DNA of 23,951 nt from JBGTLA01 sp041744375 (GCA_041744375.1 JBGTLA010000019.1:1-23951); one strand, 5' to 3'. Positions 1 through 7,089 are shown, counted from the stretch's first letter. Program-made: numbers and translations. The notes: a model not told the origin generated them from the sequence alone.

Positions 1-795
1 GCCACTCCCGCTCCACGCCTTGGCGGCCACTCCGTGAGCGGCGGCCGCCACGCCCAGGCAGCCGGAGGCACCGCCCTTGGCGGGTGCTCCAAGCCATTGG
101 CCGATGAGGGTGTCCGCACGCCCTTGCCCCGAAACGAGGGCCGGATAACGGGCCATGGCCTCGCGAAGCGGGACGAACCGGGGGTCGTTGGCGAGAGCCG
201 AATATGCGGTGGCCATGGCGCGCACGCTGGTCCGCCATACTGGCGCCCCACATCCATCGATCCCGGGAGGGCCGACAACCGTATCGCTCACGTCGCTCAT
301 CAGCTCCCCCACCTGTCGTTGCAGAGGGTGACCGGGATCGAGATAGGAGTCGAGGGGCCACCCCGCGGCGGCACAGGCTGCCAGCATGGCCGCATGCTTG
401 CCCGAACAGTTGTGGTACCTCGGGTGCGGCTCGGTGTTCCCGCCGGCCGCCAACCGGCGATCGGCGGGTAACGAAGGTCGGGCGGGAGGACACCGCAGTA
501 GCGACTCGTCGACGCCCGCCCGGGCCAGGATGTCGAGGACGAGCGCCACGTGGACAGGGTCGCCGGCGTGACTGGCACAAGCAACGGCGATGTGGGCCGG
601 CTCCAGCTGGGCTCCCGCCACGATGGAGACGTGGGTCTGAAAGGGCTTCGCCGCCGACCGGATGTAAAAGGGTCTGTCGATGTCGCCGGCGAACATGAAG
701 AGAGAACCGTCACTCCGCACCACGGCAGCGGCTCCTTCATGGAACTCTTCGTCGAGACCGGACCGCTGAACAACGGCTAGGACAGAGTTGAACAA
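1..795 (-). CDS. Asparaginase II-family protein (partial; C-terminus outside window)
   Basis: About 265 codons are visible and the frame is still open at position 1. The translation carries the features of the Asparaginase_II family (PF06089): an N-terminal VVQRSGL...FHEGAA segment, IRSAAKPFQ, ACASHAGDPVH, the glycine-rich NCSGKHAAML motif and PPGIDGCGAPVW. Members are cytoplasmic amidohydrolases thought to convert asparagine to aspartate and ammonia; they are unrelated to the classical EcA-type asparaginases. Family members are usually about 320 residues, so roughly the last 60 are missing here. The start is uncertain. A stop lies upstream in frame (836-834), and the only conventional start in a suitable place is TTG at 795, giving MFNSVLAVVQRSGL, with no good ribosome site. 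A strong AGGAGG (825-820) instead serves an out-of-frame ATG at 809 that gives only a 10-residue peptide. Either that peptide is a leader, or there is an indel near the start. Confidence 0.85.
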   Translation of the reverse strand, partial: MFNSVLAVVQRSGLDEEFHEGAAAVVRSDGSLFMFAGDIDRPFYIRSAAKPFQTHVSIVAGAQLEPAHIAVACASHAGDPVHVALVLDILARAGVDESLLRCPPARPSLPADRRLAAGGNTEPHPRYHNCSGKHAAMLAACAAAGWPLDSYLDPGHPLQRQVGELMSDVSDTVVGPPGIDGCGAPVWRTSVRAMATAYSALANDPRFVPLREAMARYPALVSGQGRADTLIGQWLGAPAKGGASGCLGVAAAAHGVAAKAWSGSG

Positions 796-983
796 TTGGT
801 TCCAGCCATCGACACCAGTCCTCCTGCCAGGGACTTAAGGGACGGGCGGATAGGGACGGCTGCAGGAACCGGAGCCGCTCTACCGGGGGCGCTCCCTGGC
901 CTGGCCGGCCGTCTATCCGCGCGTTCACTTTGCCGAGCTGCAGGTCGGGTATCCATTGCTATCCAACACCGTCCTGGCACGGT

Positions 984-1517
984 TCAGGCAGGAGCGTCGG
1001 CCTGAGCGAGTCCTCGCTTGTACCGGTCGATAATTTCCGCCTGGAGCCGGTCGATGACCATGTGCAGACGTCCCCGCTGCTCAGAAACCACTCCCTCGAT
1101 ATCGGCCAACGCGTCTTGCAGCGCGATGAGCTCCTCTTCGGACATGGTGGTGACGCGAGTCATGGCGTCGGCGTCCAGTATCTTGTCGACATCACGGCGA
1201 CCGGTGATCTCGGGGAGGTCAAGCTCCACGCTGAGGTGCCTGCTACTCCCGCTCTGGCCCCCACCCAGCCCGGACGACAGGATGTCGGGGAGAGCTTCCA
1301 TGAGGGTACGCGTCTCCAGGCCCCGGCGACGACCCAACTCGAATGCGACCAGATCCAAACGGCCGTGGAAGAGCCGGCGGTAATAGGACAACTGGCGTTC
1401 GAGTTCCTCTGCCAGGTCGCGACGCTGGCGAAGCGAGTCGAGGTCGGCGGAACCGAGGTCCTGGCAGAAATCCTCGGCGAGCACCTGGTCGATGCGGCGG
1501 CGATGATGTTGAGTCAC
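984..1517 (-). CDS. RsiG-like c-di-GMP-responsive anti-sigma factor homologue
   Basis: The 177-residue, largely helical protein resembles actinobacterial RsiG ('aerial mycelium formation protein'). In Streptomyces RsiG binds c-di-GMP through two helical copies of E-x3-S-x2-R-x3-Q-x3-D and holds the sigma factor WhiG inactive. Both copies are recognisable here: E40, S44, R47, H51, D55, and E141, S145, R148, H152, D156. In each, the glutamine position is histidine. The two helices are separated by a Gly/Ser-rich linker at about residues 82-93. The start is GTG at 1517, six bases after a TACGCT box, which suggests a leaderless mRNA. No whiG-type sigma gene is in the window, so the partner is unknown. 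The family call rests on the double motif and overall layout; c-di-GMP binding is inferred. Confidence 0.75.
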   Translation of the reverse strand: MTQHHRRRIDQVLAEDFCQDLGSADLDSLRQRRDLAEELERQLSYYRRLFHGRLDLVAFELGRRRGLETRTLMEALPDILSSGLGGGQSGSSRHLSVELDLPEITGRRDVDKILDADAMTRVTTMSEEELIALQDALADIEGVVSEQRGRLHMVIDRLQAEIIDRYKRGLAQADAPA

Positions 1518-1523
1518 GACCCC

Positions 1524-1529
1524 AGCGTA
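1524..1529 (-). promoter_or_regulatory. -10 box of the rsiG-like gene (leaderless)
   Basis: Read on the minus strand, TACGCT is followed by six bases (GGGGTC) and then the GTG start. This fits the TANNNT consensus with transcription starting at or next to the start codon. No ribosome-binding site is present. The same geometry recurs at several other genes in this window. Confidence 0.55.
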
Positions 1530-1565
1530 ACCGCCAACTCGGGAGACGAGGAGGGCACGGTTCGG

Positions 1566-2678
1566 TCAGAAGCAGGCAGACGCCAGGGTCGGGTAAGGGT
1601 TGACGGCAGCCGACCCCCGACCGCCGGGATGGATCTCGAAGTGGACGTGAGGCGAGCCCCCGACGGCATTGCCCGAATTGCCGTTGTAACCGATCGTTTG
1701 CCCCCGGCCCACTCTGGCTCCGTTCGAGACCGCCCAATCGCTCAAGTGGGCGTAGTAGTACCCGGTTCCGTTGTCGGCGCTGAGCCACACCGTCTTCCCG
1801 CCCAGCCCTCCGCTGCGGATGGACACAGTTCCGTTGGCGACGGCGAAAACAGGCTCATTCCAGGCCGCCATCATGTCGGTTCCCCTGTGTGAGCGACCCC
1901 CGGACCGGGGATAGCCCCACGAGTCGATGAAGGACGTGCGCCCGGGGGTCATTGGGCAGATGAACCCCGAAGTCGCCTGTGGGGAGGCACCCGCGGCGGC
2001 GCCGGCCCGACCCTGGGCCAGGGCGGCAGCACGGGCGGCAGCGGCCGCCTTCTCCTGCTCATAGGTCCGATTGAGTTCTTTGCAGCGCTCCGACATCTTG
2101 GCGTAAGCGGCCTGGGACGCGTCGCGTGCCTCTTCCTGGCGTCCCACCGCGGAGAGTTTTTCAGCCTCCACCCGGCGCAAATCGGCCTCCACCTCGGCCA
2201 ATTCGACTTGGAACCGGGTCAGGTCGTCTTGCAGGGCCACCAGGGCCCCGAGGGAGGCCTGGTCGTCCGCAGAAGCAGCAGCCAGCATCTCTGTAGTCGA
2301 AATCGCCTCGCCGACGTTGGCGACGGACAACAGCACACTCGGTGTGCTGGCCGCTCCCCGCATGTACATCTCCACGGCCTTTTTTTGGGCCGCATCCGAC
2401 ACACCTTCCATCTGTCCTTGGTGGGTGCTGATGGCCCCGGCGATGTTGGCCTGGCGACGCTCGACTACCGCAACGTCATTGGCGGCAGCTTCGAAGGCGA
2501 CCGACGCTTCGTAGAACCGGTCCTGGGCCGCCCGATATTCGGCCAACGCCTGTTCGGAGTCGGCGCAGGCCGCGTCGACCTGTTGTTTGGTGACCGAGAG
2601 CGCCGAAAGGGGGGCGGACAGCACCAGGGCGGCGGCGACGAGCAGCGACACTCGGCGGGCAACAGAAGTTCGTCGCAT
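1566..2678 (-). CDS. Secreted coiled-coil M23 peptidase (murein hydrolase, EnvC-like layout)
   Basis: The 370-residue product starts with a positively charged signal peptide (MRRTSVARRV followed by a hydrophobic stretch to about residue 29). Residues 31-215 are Ala/Glu/Arg-rich and predicted coiled coil. A low-complexity Ala/Gly linker spans about 212-235, and a C-terminal peptidase M23 (LytM) domain covers about 240-370. The zinc ligands of M23 are intact: H264 and D268 in HRGTD, and H344/H346 in HVHFEIH, with H311 in the YYYAHL segment. The layout matches secreted NlpD/EnvC-type proteins that cut, or activate cutting of, peptidoglycan cross-links at division. Because the metal ligands are present, this one is probably an active endopeptidase. 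The open frame extends much further upstream, but that part is antisense to the neighbouring gene; ATG 2678 gives a proper signal peptide and lies 10 nt after a TATCCT box (2694-2689). Confidence 0.88.
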   Translation of the reverse strand: MRRTSVARRVSLLVAAALVLSAPLSALSVTKQQVDAACADSEQALAEYRAAQDRFYEASVAFEAAANDVAVVERRQANIAGAISTHQGQMEGVSDAAQKKAVEMYMRGAASTPSVLLSVANVGEAISTTEMLAAASADDQASLGALVALQDDLTRFQVELAEVEADLRRVEAEKLSAVGRQEEARDASQAAYAKMSERCKELNRTYEQEKAAAAARAAALAQGRAGAAAGASPQATSGFICPMTPGRTSFIDSWGYPRSGGRSHRGTDMMAAWNEPVFAVANGTVSIRSGGLGGKTVWLSADNGTGYYYAHLSDWAVSNGARVGRGQTIGYNGNSGNAVGGSPHVHFEIHPGGRGSAAVNPYPTLASACF

Positions 2679-2719
2679 GGATACCTTCAGGATAATCCCC
2701 CACCCTGGGCGTCGGCCAG

Positions 2720-3715
2720 TCAGAGAACGAGACGAACGAGTGGAAAGTACAGGGCGGCGGCGAGCAGGGCACCGTCGAAGCTCGCCAAGTAACCGGGGAC
2801 GCGGTCGGTGAGCGACAGATTTCCTGCCCTCAGGAGCGAACCGAGCCCGCGACCGGCAACGAGCGTGATGGCTATCCCCAAGCCCACCAGCAGGTAACCG
2901 GCGACATCGAGATCCCAGAAGAAGGCGGCGGCGACCGCCGCGAGGATGGCCGTGATGGCGGTGACAGTGAACGGATCGAGGAACGGCACGGCGACCAGCC
3001 GCTCGACCACCAGACCGGCTGCGGTGGCGATCACGACCGTCAGCACGAAGACGTCCATCGCCCGGGGATCGGGCGACACCGCACTTCGAGCCAACACCAG
3101 AGAAGCGGTGGCCGCCGCAGCGAGTATCCCCACCATCACTCCGGGGGCGAGGCTGTCGACGGATCGATGACCTTCGAAGCCGACACCCCACGCCAACACC
3201 ACGATCACCGCCATTGCCACGGCCACAGATATTCCAACCACCCCCAGGGTGTGGGGGAGAGCTGCTCCGGCCACGACGGCCACGAGTACCCCTAGGGCGG
3301 GGAAGGAGCGCGCCCGCATATCCATCCGGGTGGCGATGTCGACCACCCACGCCCCTGTCACCCCGACGACGGCGGCGGCCCACCAGGCGTCATCTCCTCT
3401 TGCGTTGATGAATATGACCACAGCCGCGGTCAGTAGAGGGACGACCAAGCCGACCTGTGGCACCGACCGCACAGTCGTCACGCCCCCCGAAACCGGAGGG
3501 AGCAGAGCGATCTCGTCGTCGTCCTCGACGGGATCGGTGCGTTCGGCCTCCTCACCGTTGCGCCATATCCGAGCGGTGACGACGGCCGCCACGAAGCCGG
3601 GGCCGAACTTCTCACTCAGGGCGTCGACGACCTCACCCACGGTGCTGCCCTCAACGCTGAGACGAGAGCTCCCGGCCATCTCCCGCAGACGGGCGAACAA
3701 TCGCACAGTTGCCAT
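2720..3715 (-). CDS. MoaD/ThiS-like ubiquitin-fold domain fused to a degenerate CdsA-like membrane domain
   Basis: One uninterrupted 331-residue frame. Residues 1-78 form a complete MoaD/ThiS domain: MATVRLFARLREMAG at the start, then DDDEIALLPPVSGG, ending in the diglycine (G77-G78) that MoaD normally carries at its free C-terminus. It continues directly into about 250 residues with roughly eight to nine hydrophobic helices. The end of the membrane part (about residues 286-323, GRGLGSLL...TDRVPGY...SFDGALLAA) resembles the CDP-diglyceride synthetase signature, but the Lys-Asp, Gly-His-Gly-Gly and Asp-Arg residues are mostly lost, so phosphatidate cytidylyltransferase activity is doubtful. 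In MoaD the diglycine must be C-terminal to be adenylated, so as a fusion it cannot act as a sulphur carrier unless it is cleaved. The start at ATG 3715 lies 10 nt after TACCCT (3731-3726). The function is unknown. Confidence 0.8.
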   Translation of the reverse strand: MATVRLFARLREMAGSSRLSVEGSTVGEVVDALSEKFGPGFVAAVVTARIWRNGEEAERTDPVEDDDEIALLPPVSGGVTTVRSVPQVGLVVPLLTAAVVIFINARGDDAWWAAAVVGVTGAWVVDIATRMDMRARSFPALGVLVAVVAGAALPHTLGVVGISVAVAMAVIVVLAWGVGFEGHRSVDSLAPGVMVGILAAAATASLVLARSAVSPDPRAMDVFVLTVVIATAAGLVVERLVAVPFLDPFTVTAITAILAAVAAAFFWDLDVAGYLLVGLGIAITLVAGRGLGSLLRAGNLSLTDRVPGYLASFDGALLAAALYFPLVRLVL

Positions 3716-3817
3716 GTGAAAGCCGAGGGTACCGGGTTTGATGATCCGATCGTCGGATGCCCCGGCGTGGGTGCCGGAACCCGCAGCAAAGATGTATCCC
3801 TCAGTCGTGAGCTCGGA

Positions 3818-3823
3818 TAGCCT
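3818..3823 (+). promoter_or_regulatory. -10 box for the 3831 gene (leaderless)
   Basis: TAGCCT is followed by seven bases (TGGACCC) and then ATG at 3831. There is no Shine-Dalgarno sequence. The divergent TACCCT box of the MoaD fusion gene lies about 90 bp to the left, so this short region holds two opposite promoters. Confidence 0.55.
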
Positions 3824-3830
3824 TGGACCC

Positions 3831-4256
3831 ATGACCACTCCGTCTCCCATGGTGGCCGTAGACATCCCCGAGATCGGTGACGAGCGCCTGAAGTCGTGGG
3901 CGAAAGTCGTCGATTCGGTCGACGACTCCAAGACGTCGGGGTGGGCCTTCGTAGGGGAGTTCATCGCCACGGGCGGAATCCAAGACGTGTCGGCCGGGGC
4001 AGTAGTCCTGGTATACGGAGAACGGGGATCACGCGCCAACCCCCGCCCTATCGCCTCGGTCTTCTCGGTCAACGCCGACGCCACGCTGACCCATCACTGT
4101 GAGGCCGCCGGCCGGGCCTGGGCCCGTACGTTGCGCGACGAGGTCGCCGACCTCCTCTCCGAAGACGCGACACCTCGATGGCACGACATCGTCGACCTCT
4201 CCATCGTGCCCGACGAGGCGCTCCTCACCGAGGCCCGCCGGCGAGGCCTCACCTGA
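3831..4256 (+). CDS. Hypothetical protein, 141 aa
   Basis: I do not recognise this family. The protein is soluble-looking and acidic, with no signal peptide or membrane helix. It has a central strand-rich section (SGWAFVGEFIATGGIQDVSAGAVVLVYGER, residues about 32-64), then a section carrying THHCEAAGRAWARTLRDEVADLL, and a charged C-terminal tail ending EARRRGLT. The start ATG 3831 was chosen because it sits seven bases after a TANNNT box; an in-frame ATG at 3849 is an alternative. Its stop overlaps the start of the quinone oxidoreductase gene by one base (TGATG), so the two are translationally coupled. A role linked to that enzyme is possible but not shown by the sequence. Confidence 0.72.
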   Translation: MTTPSPMVAVDIPEIGDERLKSWAKVVDSVDDSKTSGWAFVGEFIATGGIQDVSAGAVVLVYGERGSRANPRPIASVFSVNADATLTHHCEAAGRAWARTLRDEVADLLSEDATPRWHDIVDLSIVPDEALLTEARRRGLT

Positions 4257-5224
4257 TGCGGGGCGTCCAGATCTCGGAGGTGGGCGGAGCCGAAGTGCTC
4301 GAGCTCGTCGACATTCCAAGGCCGCAGCCCGGTTCGGGCCGGGTGGTGGTAGAGGTCGAAGCCGCCGGGGTCAACTTCGTGGACACCTACCACCGCAGTG
4401 GTCTCTACCCCACAAAGCTCCCGATGGTTCCCGGCCTCGAGGGCGCCGGCCGCGTGGTTGAGGTGGGCCCCGGGGTCGAGACCGTCGACGTCGGGCACCG
4501 GGTGGCATGGGCCGACGGTTCATCCTCGTACGCCGAGTTCGCCTCCGTGCCCTCAGAACGGGTGGTGCTTGTACCGGAAGGAGTCCCCACCGACGTGGCG
4601 GCGGCGGTGATGCTCCAGGGCATCACCGCCCACTATCTCGCCACCGCCACCTTTCCCCTCCAGGCGGGCCACAGATGCCTCGTCCACGCCGGCGCCGGCG
4701 GAGTCGGCAGGCTGCTGATTCAGATCGCCAAGCGCTTGGGAGCGGAGGTGTTCACCACCGTCGGATCACCTGAGAAGGCGGCTCTGGCTGAGTCGGCGGG
4801 AGCAGACCACGTGATCCTCTATCGGGAGATCCCGTTCACGGAGGCCGTCGAATCGATCGCCGGCGACCGACCCCTCGACGTGGTGTTCGATGGAGTAGGC
4901 GAGTCCACCTTCTCCGATGGCCTCACTCTGCTCAAGCGTCGAGGAACCATGGTGACGTTCGGGAATGCGTCGGGGCCGGTGGCTCCGATGTCTCCCCTCG
5001 AACTCTCGCGCAACGGCTCTTTGTTCCTCACTCGCCCCACGATGATCGACTACATCGCAGAGGAATGGGAGCTGCACCAGCGAACCGACGACCTCATGAG
5101 CTGGATAGCCGACGGCACCCTCGACGTCCACATCGGAGCTCGCTATCCGTTGGAGGAAGCGGCCCGTGCCCATCGGGCACTCGAAGAGAGGTTGACAACC
5201 GGCAAGGTCCTGCTCGTTCCCTGA
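4256..5224 (+). CDS. Zinc-independent NADPH:quinone oxidoreductase (MDR superfamily)
   Basis: The 322-residue protein has the GroES-like N-terminal fold (VEAAGVNFVDTYHRSGLYP...VPGLEGAGRVVEVGPGV) followed by a Rossmann domain with the AGAGGVGRLLIQIAKRLGA nucleotide-binding loop (about residues 142-160), as in QorA/zeta-crystallin enzymes. The catalytic-zinc cysteine and histidine ligands of alcohol dehydrogenases are absent, as expected for this branch. It probably reduces quinones or enals by NADPH in the cytoplasm. ATG 4256 overlaps the stop of the upstream gene, so it is the second gene of a two-gene unit. Its last codons form one arm of a hairpin shared with the convergent gene downstream. 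Confidence 0.9.
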   Translation: MRGVQISEVGGAEVLELVDIPRPQPGSGRVVVEVEAAGVNFVDTYHRSGLYPTKLPMVPGLEGAGRVVEVGPGVETVDVGHRVAWADGSSSYAEFASVPSERVVLVPEGVPTDVAAAVMLQGITAHYLATATFPLQAGHRCLVHAGAGGVGRLLIQIAKRLGAEVFTTVGSPEKAALAESAGADHVILYREIPFTEAVESIAGDRPLDVVFDGVGESTFSDGLTLLKRRGTMVTFGNASGPVAPMSPLELSRNGSLFLTRPTMIDYIAEEWELHQRTDDLMSWIADGTLDVHIGARYPLEEAARAHRALEERLTTGKVLLVP

Positions 5225-5245
5225 CAGCGTTCAGGGAACGAGCAG
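5210..5245. terminator. Bidirectional stem-loop covering both stop codons of a convergent pair
   Basis: CTGCTCGTTCCCTGA (5210-5224) and its exact reverse complement (5231-5245) flank a six-base loop, CAGCGT, giving a perfect 15-bp stem. The arms are the last five codons, including TGA, of the two convergent genes; each encodes Leu-Leu-Val-Pro-stop. No run of T follows on either side, so if it terminates transcription it does so as an I-shaped hairpin of the kind proposed in actinobacteria. Confidence 0.65.
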
Positions 5246-6205
5246 TTCGGCCACCCGGCCGGGGGCCGACAACTCGGGCCGTTCCCCGACGCCGAGCAGT
5301 GAGCGCACATCGGCATCGGCGAAGCGCTCGGCCAGATCCTGCGGCTCGGATGCAGTCGACGACAGCGACCAGAGGACCACCACCGGCACACTCACCTCTC
5401 CCAAGCGAGCCGCTGCCACCGAAGCTCGCCCGGTCGCTCGTCGCGCCCTGACGGACTCCGCCGTCCCCGGGACCGATACCGACCGCACGAACCCCTCCGT
5501 CACCTCTTCGTCGTTGCACCACTCCCCCGATTCGCACTCCGCGAAGAATCTCTGATGAGCCTGGTCCGAGGCGCCATGGCGGGTATAGGAGATCGCTCGG
5601 CCCACACCAAAGGGCAGTCCTTCGAGCGTGTTCCAGCCGTTTGCCGGAAAGGGCACATCTTCGGTGTTGACGAGGGCAAGAGCGGTGAGAGCTTCCGGCT
5701 GGGTGACCGCCAACTCAGCGGCTACCGCCCCTCCCCATCCGAACCCGGCGACCAGACCCGGACTCGACTCCACTTCGCCAATGAGGCCGGCCAGCACCTC
5801 GGTCTGGCCGGTAACGGTGTAGACCCGTCCCGGATCGCTGGGTCGCGAGCTCAAGCCGAAACCGACGAGATCGGGCACCAGCACCCGAAAGTCCCGGCTT
5901 GCCAGCTCACGCGCGAGTCGCGTGAGGGTGGCACCACCGACGACGGTGTCGTCGTGGACGAGAACGACCGTCTCCCCGTCCACCGGTCCATAGGTCCGAA
6001 GGTGCAAAGAAACACCCCCGACGTCGACATGGGAACCGGGCGGATTGATGAGAGGATTGGAACGCTCGGCCAGCGGGATCTGGTTGTTGGTGGTGGCGAC
6101 CCACACCACGCCGCCGAACAGGGCCAACAGCACGACGAGACCCATCATCCGGCCGATGAGGTTCGTCGTAGAGTGGGGAGGCTTGGGTGGCTTGCGCAGT
6201 GTCAC
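5231..6205 (-). CDS. Membrane-anchored alpha/beta-hydrolase-fold protein lacking the catalytic triad
   Basis: The 324-residue protein has a basic N-terminus and one hydrophobic anchor (about residues 17-38); the rest should lie outside the membrane. The fold is clearly alpha/beta hydrolase: ETVVLVHDD (79-87), FRVLVPDLVGFGLSSRP (106-122), the nucleophile-elbow region GLVAGFGWGGAVAAELA (150-166) and VPVVVLWS (273-280). The usual G-x-S-x-G is GFGWG, so the nucleophile serine is Gly156. The acid position after LW has only Ser/Thr (281-285), and the usual GxGH histidine is Glu308. All three triad members are therefore missing although the core is well conserved, which suggests a binding or structural role. 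GTG 6205 is the first start that includes the basic N-terminus; a TAGCCT box lies about 27 nt upstream. The natural ligand is unknown. Confidence 0.82.
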   Translation of the reverse strand: MTLRKPPKPPHSTTNLIGRMMGLVVLLALFGGVVWVATTNNQIPLAERSNPLINPPGSHVDVGGVSLHLRTYGPVDGETVVLVHDDTVVGGATLTRLARELASRDFRVLVPDLVGFGLSSRPSDPGRVYTVTGQTEVLAGLIGEVESSPGLVAGFGWGGAVAAELAVTQPEALTALALVNTEDVPFPANGWNTLEGLPFGVGRAISYTRHGASDQAHQRFFAECESGEWCNDEEVTEGFVRSVSVPGTAESVRARRATGRASVAAARLGEVSVPVVVLWSLSSTASEPQDLAERFADADVRSLLGVGERPELSAPGRVAELLVP

Positions 6206-6381
6206 GAGTGCCCGTGGGTTGGGACAGAAGAAAGGCTACCGCCCCCCACGTCCTTGGGCAGTGCCACTCTTGAAAGAGCCTCTCCGGTTCAGCCCCCAGG
6301 CACGGAGACTCCCTCAATCGAGAACGTGTTGGGACGGCGTCGAATCAAGCCGCCCCAGCCGTCGACGACGGTCCTCCAACC

Positions 6382-6428
6382 AGGCACTTTGACGCAAGAG
6401 CGGCCGGGCTTCCGCTGTTGTTCGACAA
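6382..6428 (+). repeat. Left arm of the inverted repeat flanking the thioredoxin-like gene
   Basis: This 47-nt arm is the reverse complement of 7043-7089 with two mismatches; positions 6390-6423 match 7048-7081 exactly over 34 nt. Weaker similarity, with small gaps, continues outward on both sides to about 6320 and 7140. The arms face each other like terminal inverted repeats, with a single complete gene between them. Confidence 0.85.
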
Positions 6429-6433
6429 CGCCC

Positions 6434-6460
6434 TAGCCTTGGGGGCATCTCACCAAAGGA
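6434..6460 (+). promoter_or_regulatory. Putative -10 box and RBS of the thioredoxin-like gene
   Basis: TAGCCT (6434-6439) fits TANNNT. It is followed by a short leader with AAAGGA (6455-6460), five bases before ATG 6466. Unlike many neighbours, this gene therefore appears to have a leader with a ribosome site. The box abuts the inner end of the left repeat arm. Confidence 0.45.
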
Positions 6461-6465
6461 CCGAT

Positions 6466-7035
6466 ATGGCCCAGACCTCAACAATGCTCGAACTGGGAAC
6501 CCCCCTGCCGGACGCCACCCTCACCGACGTCCGCACGGGTGGGAAAGTGACGCTCTCGGAGCTGGAGGGCGACGCCTTCGTCGTGATGTTCATCTGTAAC
6601 CATTGCCCATATGTCAAGCACATCCAGTCCGGATTGGTGGCGCTGGGCGAGGACTACGCCGACCAACCGGTGTCGATCGTGGCCGTCTCTTCAAACGACC
6701 CCGAAACCTACCCCGACGACGCCCCCGACGCTCTCGCCCGGGTGGCAGACGAGCTCGGGTACCGCTTCCCGGTCCTCTTCGACGAGGGCCAGGATGTGGC
6801 CAAGGCCTTCACGGCGGCATGCACGCCCGACTTCTTCGTGTTCGGCCCCGGCCGAACCCTCGACTATCGCGGCCAGTTCGACGACTCTCGACCCGGCAAC
6901 GATCTGGAAGTTACGGGAGTCGATTTGCGTGCCGCCATCGACGCCGTCTCTGCCCAGAAGGAGGTGCCGATCGAACAACGCCCGTCGGTGGGTTGTGGCA
7001 TCAAGTGGAGGCCGGGCAACGAGCCAGCTCGTTGA
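6466..7035 (+). CDS. Thioredoxin-like protein with CNHCPYVK motif (AhpC/TSA-redoxin type)
   Basis: The 189-residue protein has the redoxin start (LELGTPLPDATLTDVRTGGKVTLSELEG), the strand leading to the active site (FVVMFICNHCPYVKH, with a C-x-x-C pair at about residues 44-47), SIVAVSSNDPETYPDDAP, GYRFPVLFDEGQDVAKAF, and ACTPDFFVFGPGRTLDYRGQFDDSRP with the cis-proline loop (TPDFF). This is the widespread cytoplasmic 'thioredoxin family protein' with CNHCPYVK, which probably reduces disulphides or peroxides; the substrate is unknown. It has no signal peptide. ATG 6466 is preceded by AAAGGA. The gene is monocistronic and enclosed by inverted repeats whose right arm begins eight bases after its stop, so this arm could also affect its 3' end. 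Confidence 0.88.
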   Translation: MAQTSTMLELGTPLPDATLTDVRTGGKVTLSELEGDAFVVMFICNHCPYVKHIQSGLVALGEDYADQPVSIVAVSSNDPETYPDDAPDALARVADELGYRFPVLFDEGQDVAKAFTAACTPDFFVFGPGRTLDYRGQFDDSRPGNDLEVTGVDLRAAIDAVSAQKEVPIEQRPSVGCGIKWRPGNEPAR

Positions 7036-7042
7036 GGGGCCT

Positions 7043-7089
7043 TTGTTGAACAACAGCGGAAGCCCGGCCGCTCTTGCGTCACAGTGCCT
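7043..7089 (-). repeat. Right arm of the inverted repeat flanking the thioredoxin-like gene
   Basis: Reverse complement of 6382-6428 with two mismatches. Its inner end carries TTGTTGAACAA (7043-7053). A related TTGTTCAACAA lies at 7122-7132 just before the next promoter, and TTGTTCGACAA sits at 6418-6428 in the left arm, so a near-palindromic 11-mer occurs three times around this cassette. Confidence 0.85.

Noticed and set aside
930..1892. Plus-strand open frame of 320 aa
   Set aside because: Antisense to the RsiG-like and M23 genes, with no domain I recognise; a typical high-G+C shadow.
2679..3383. Upstream extension of the M23 peptidase frame to about 605 residues
   Set aside because: The extra part is Arg/Gly-rich, lies in another frame of the MoaD-fusion gene and would hide the signal peptide; ATG 2678 fits a secreted protein.
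5555..6436. Plus-strand open frame of 293 aa
   Set aside because: Antisense to the hydrolase-fold gene, whose frame has clear fold motifs.
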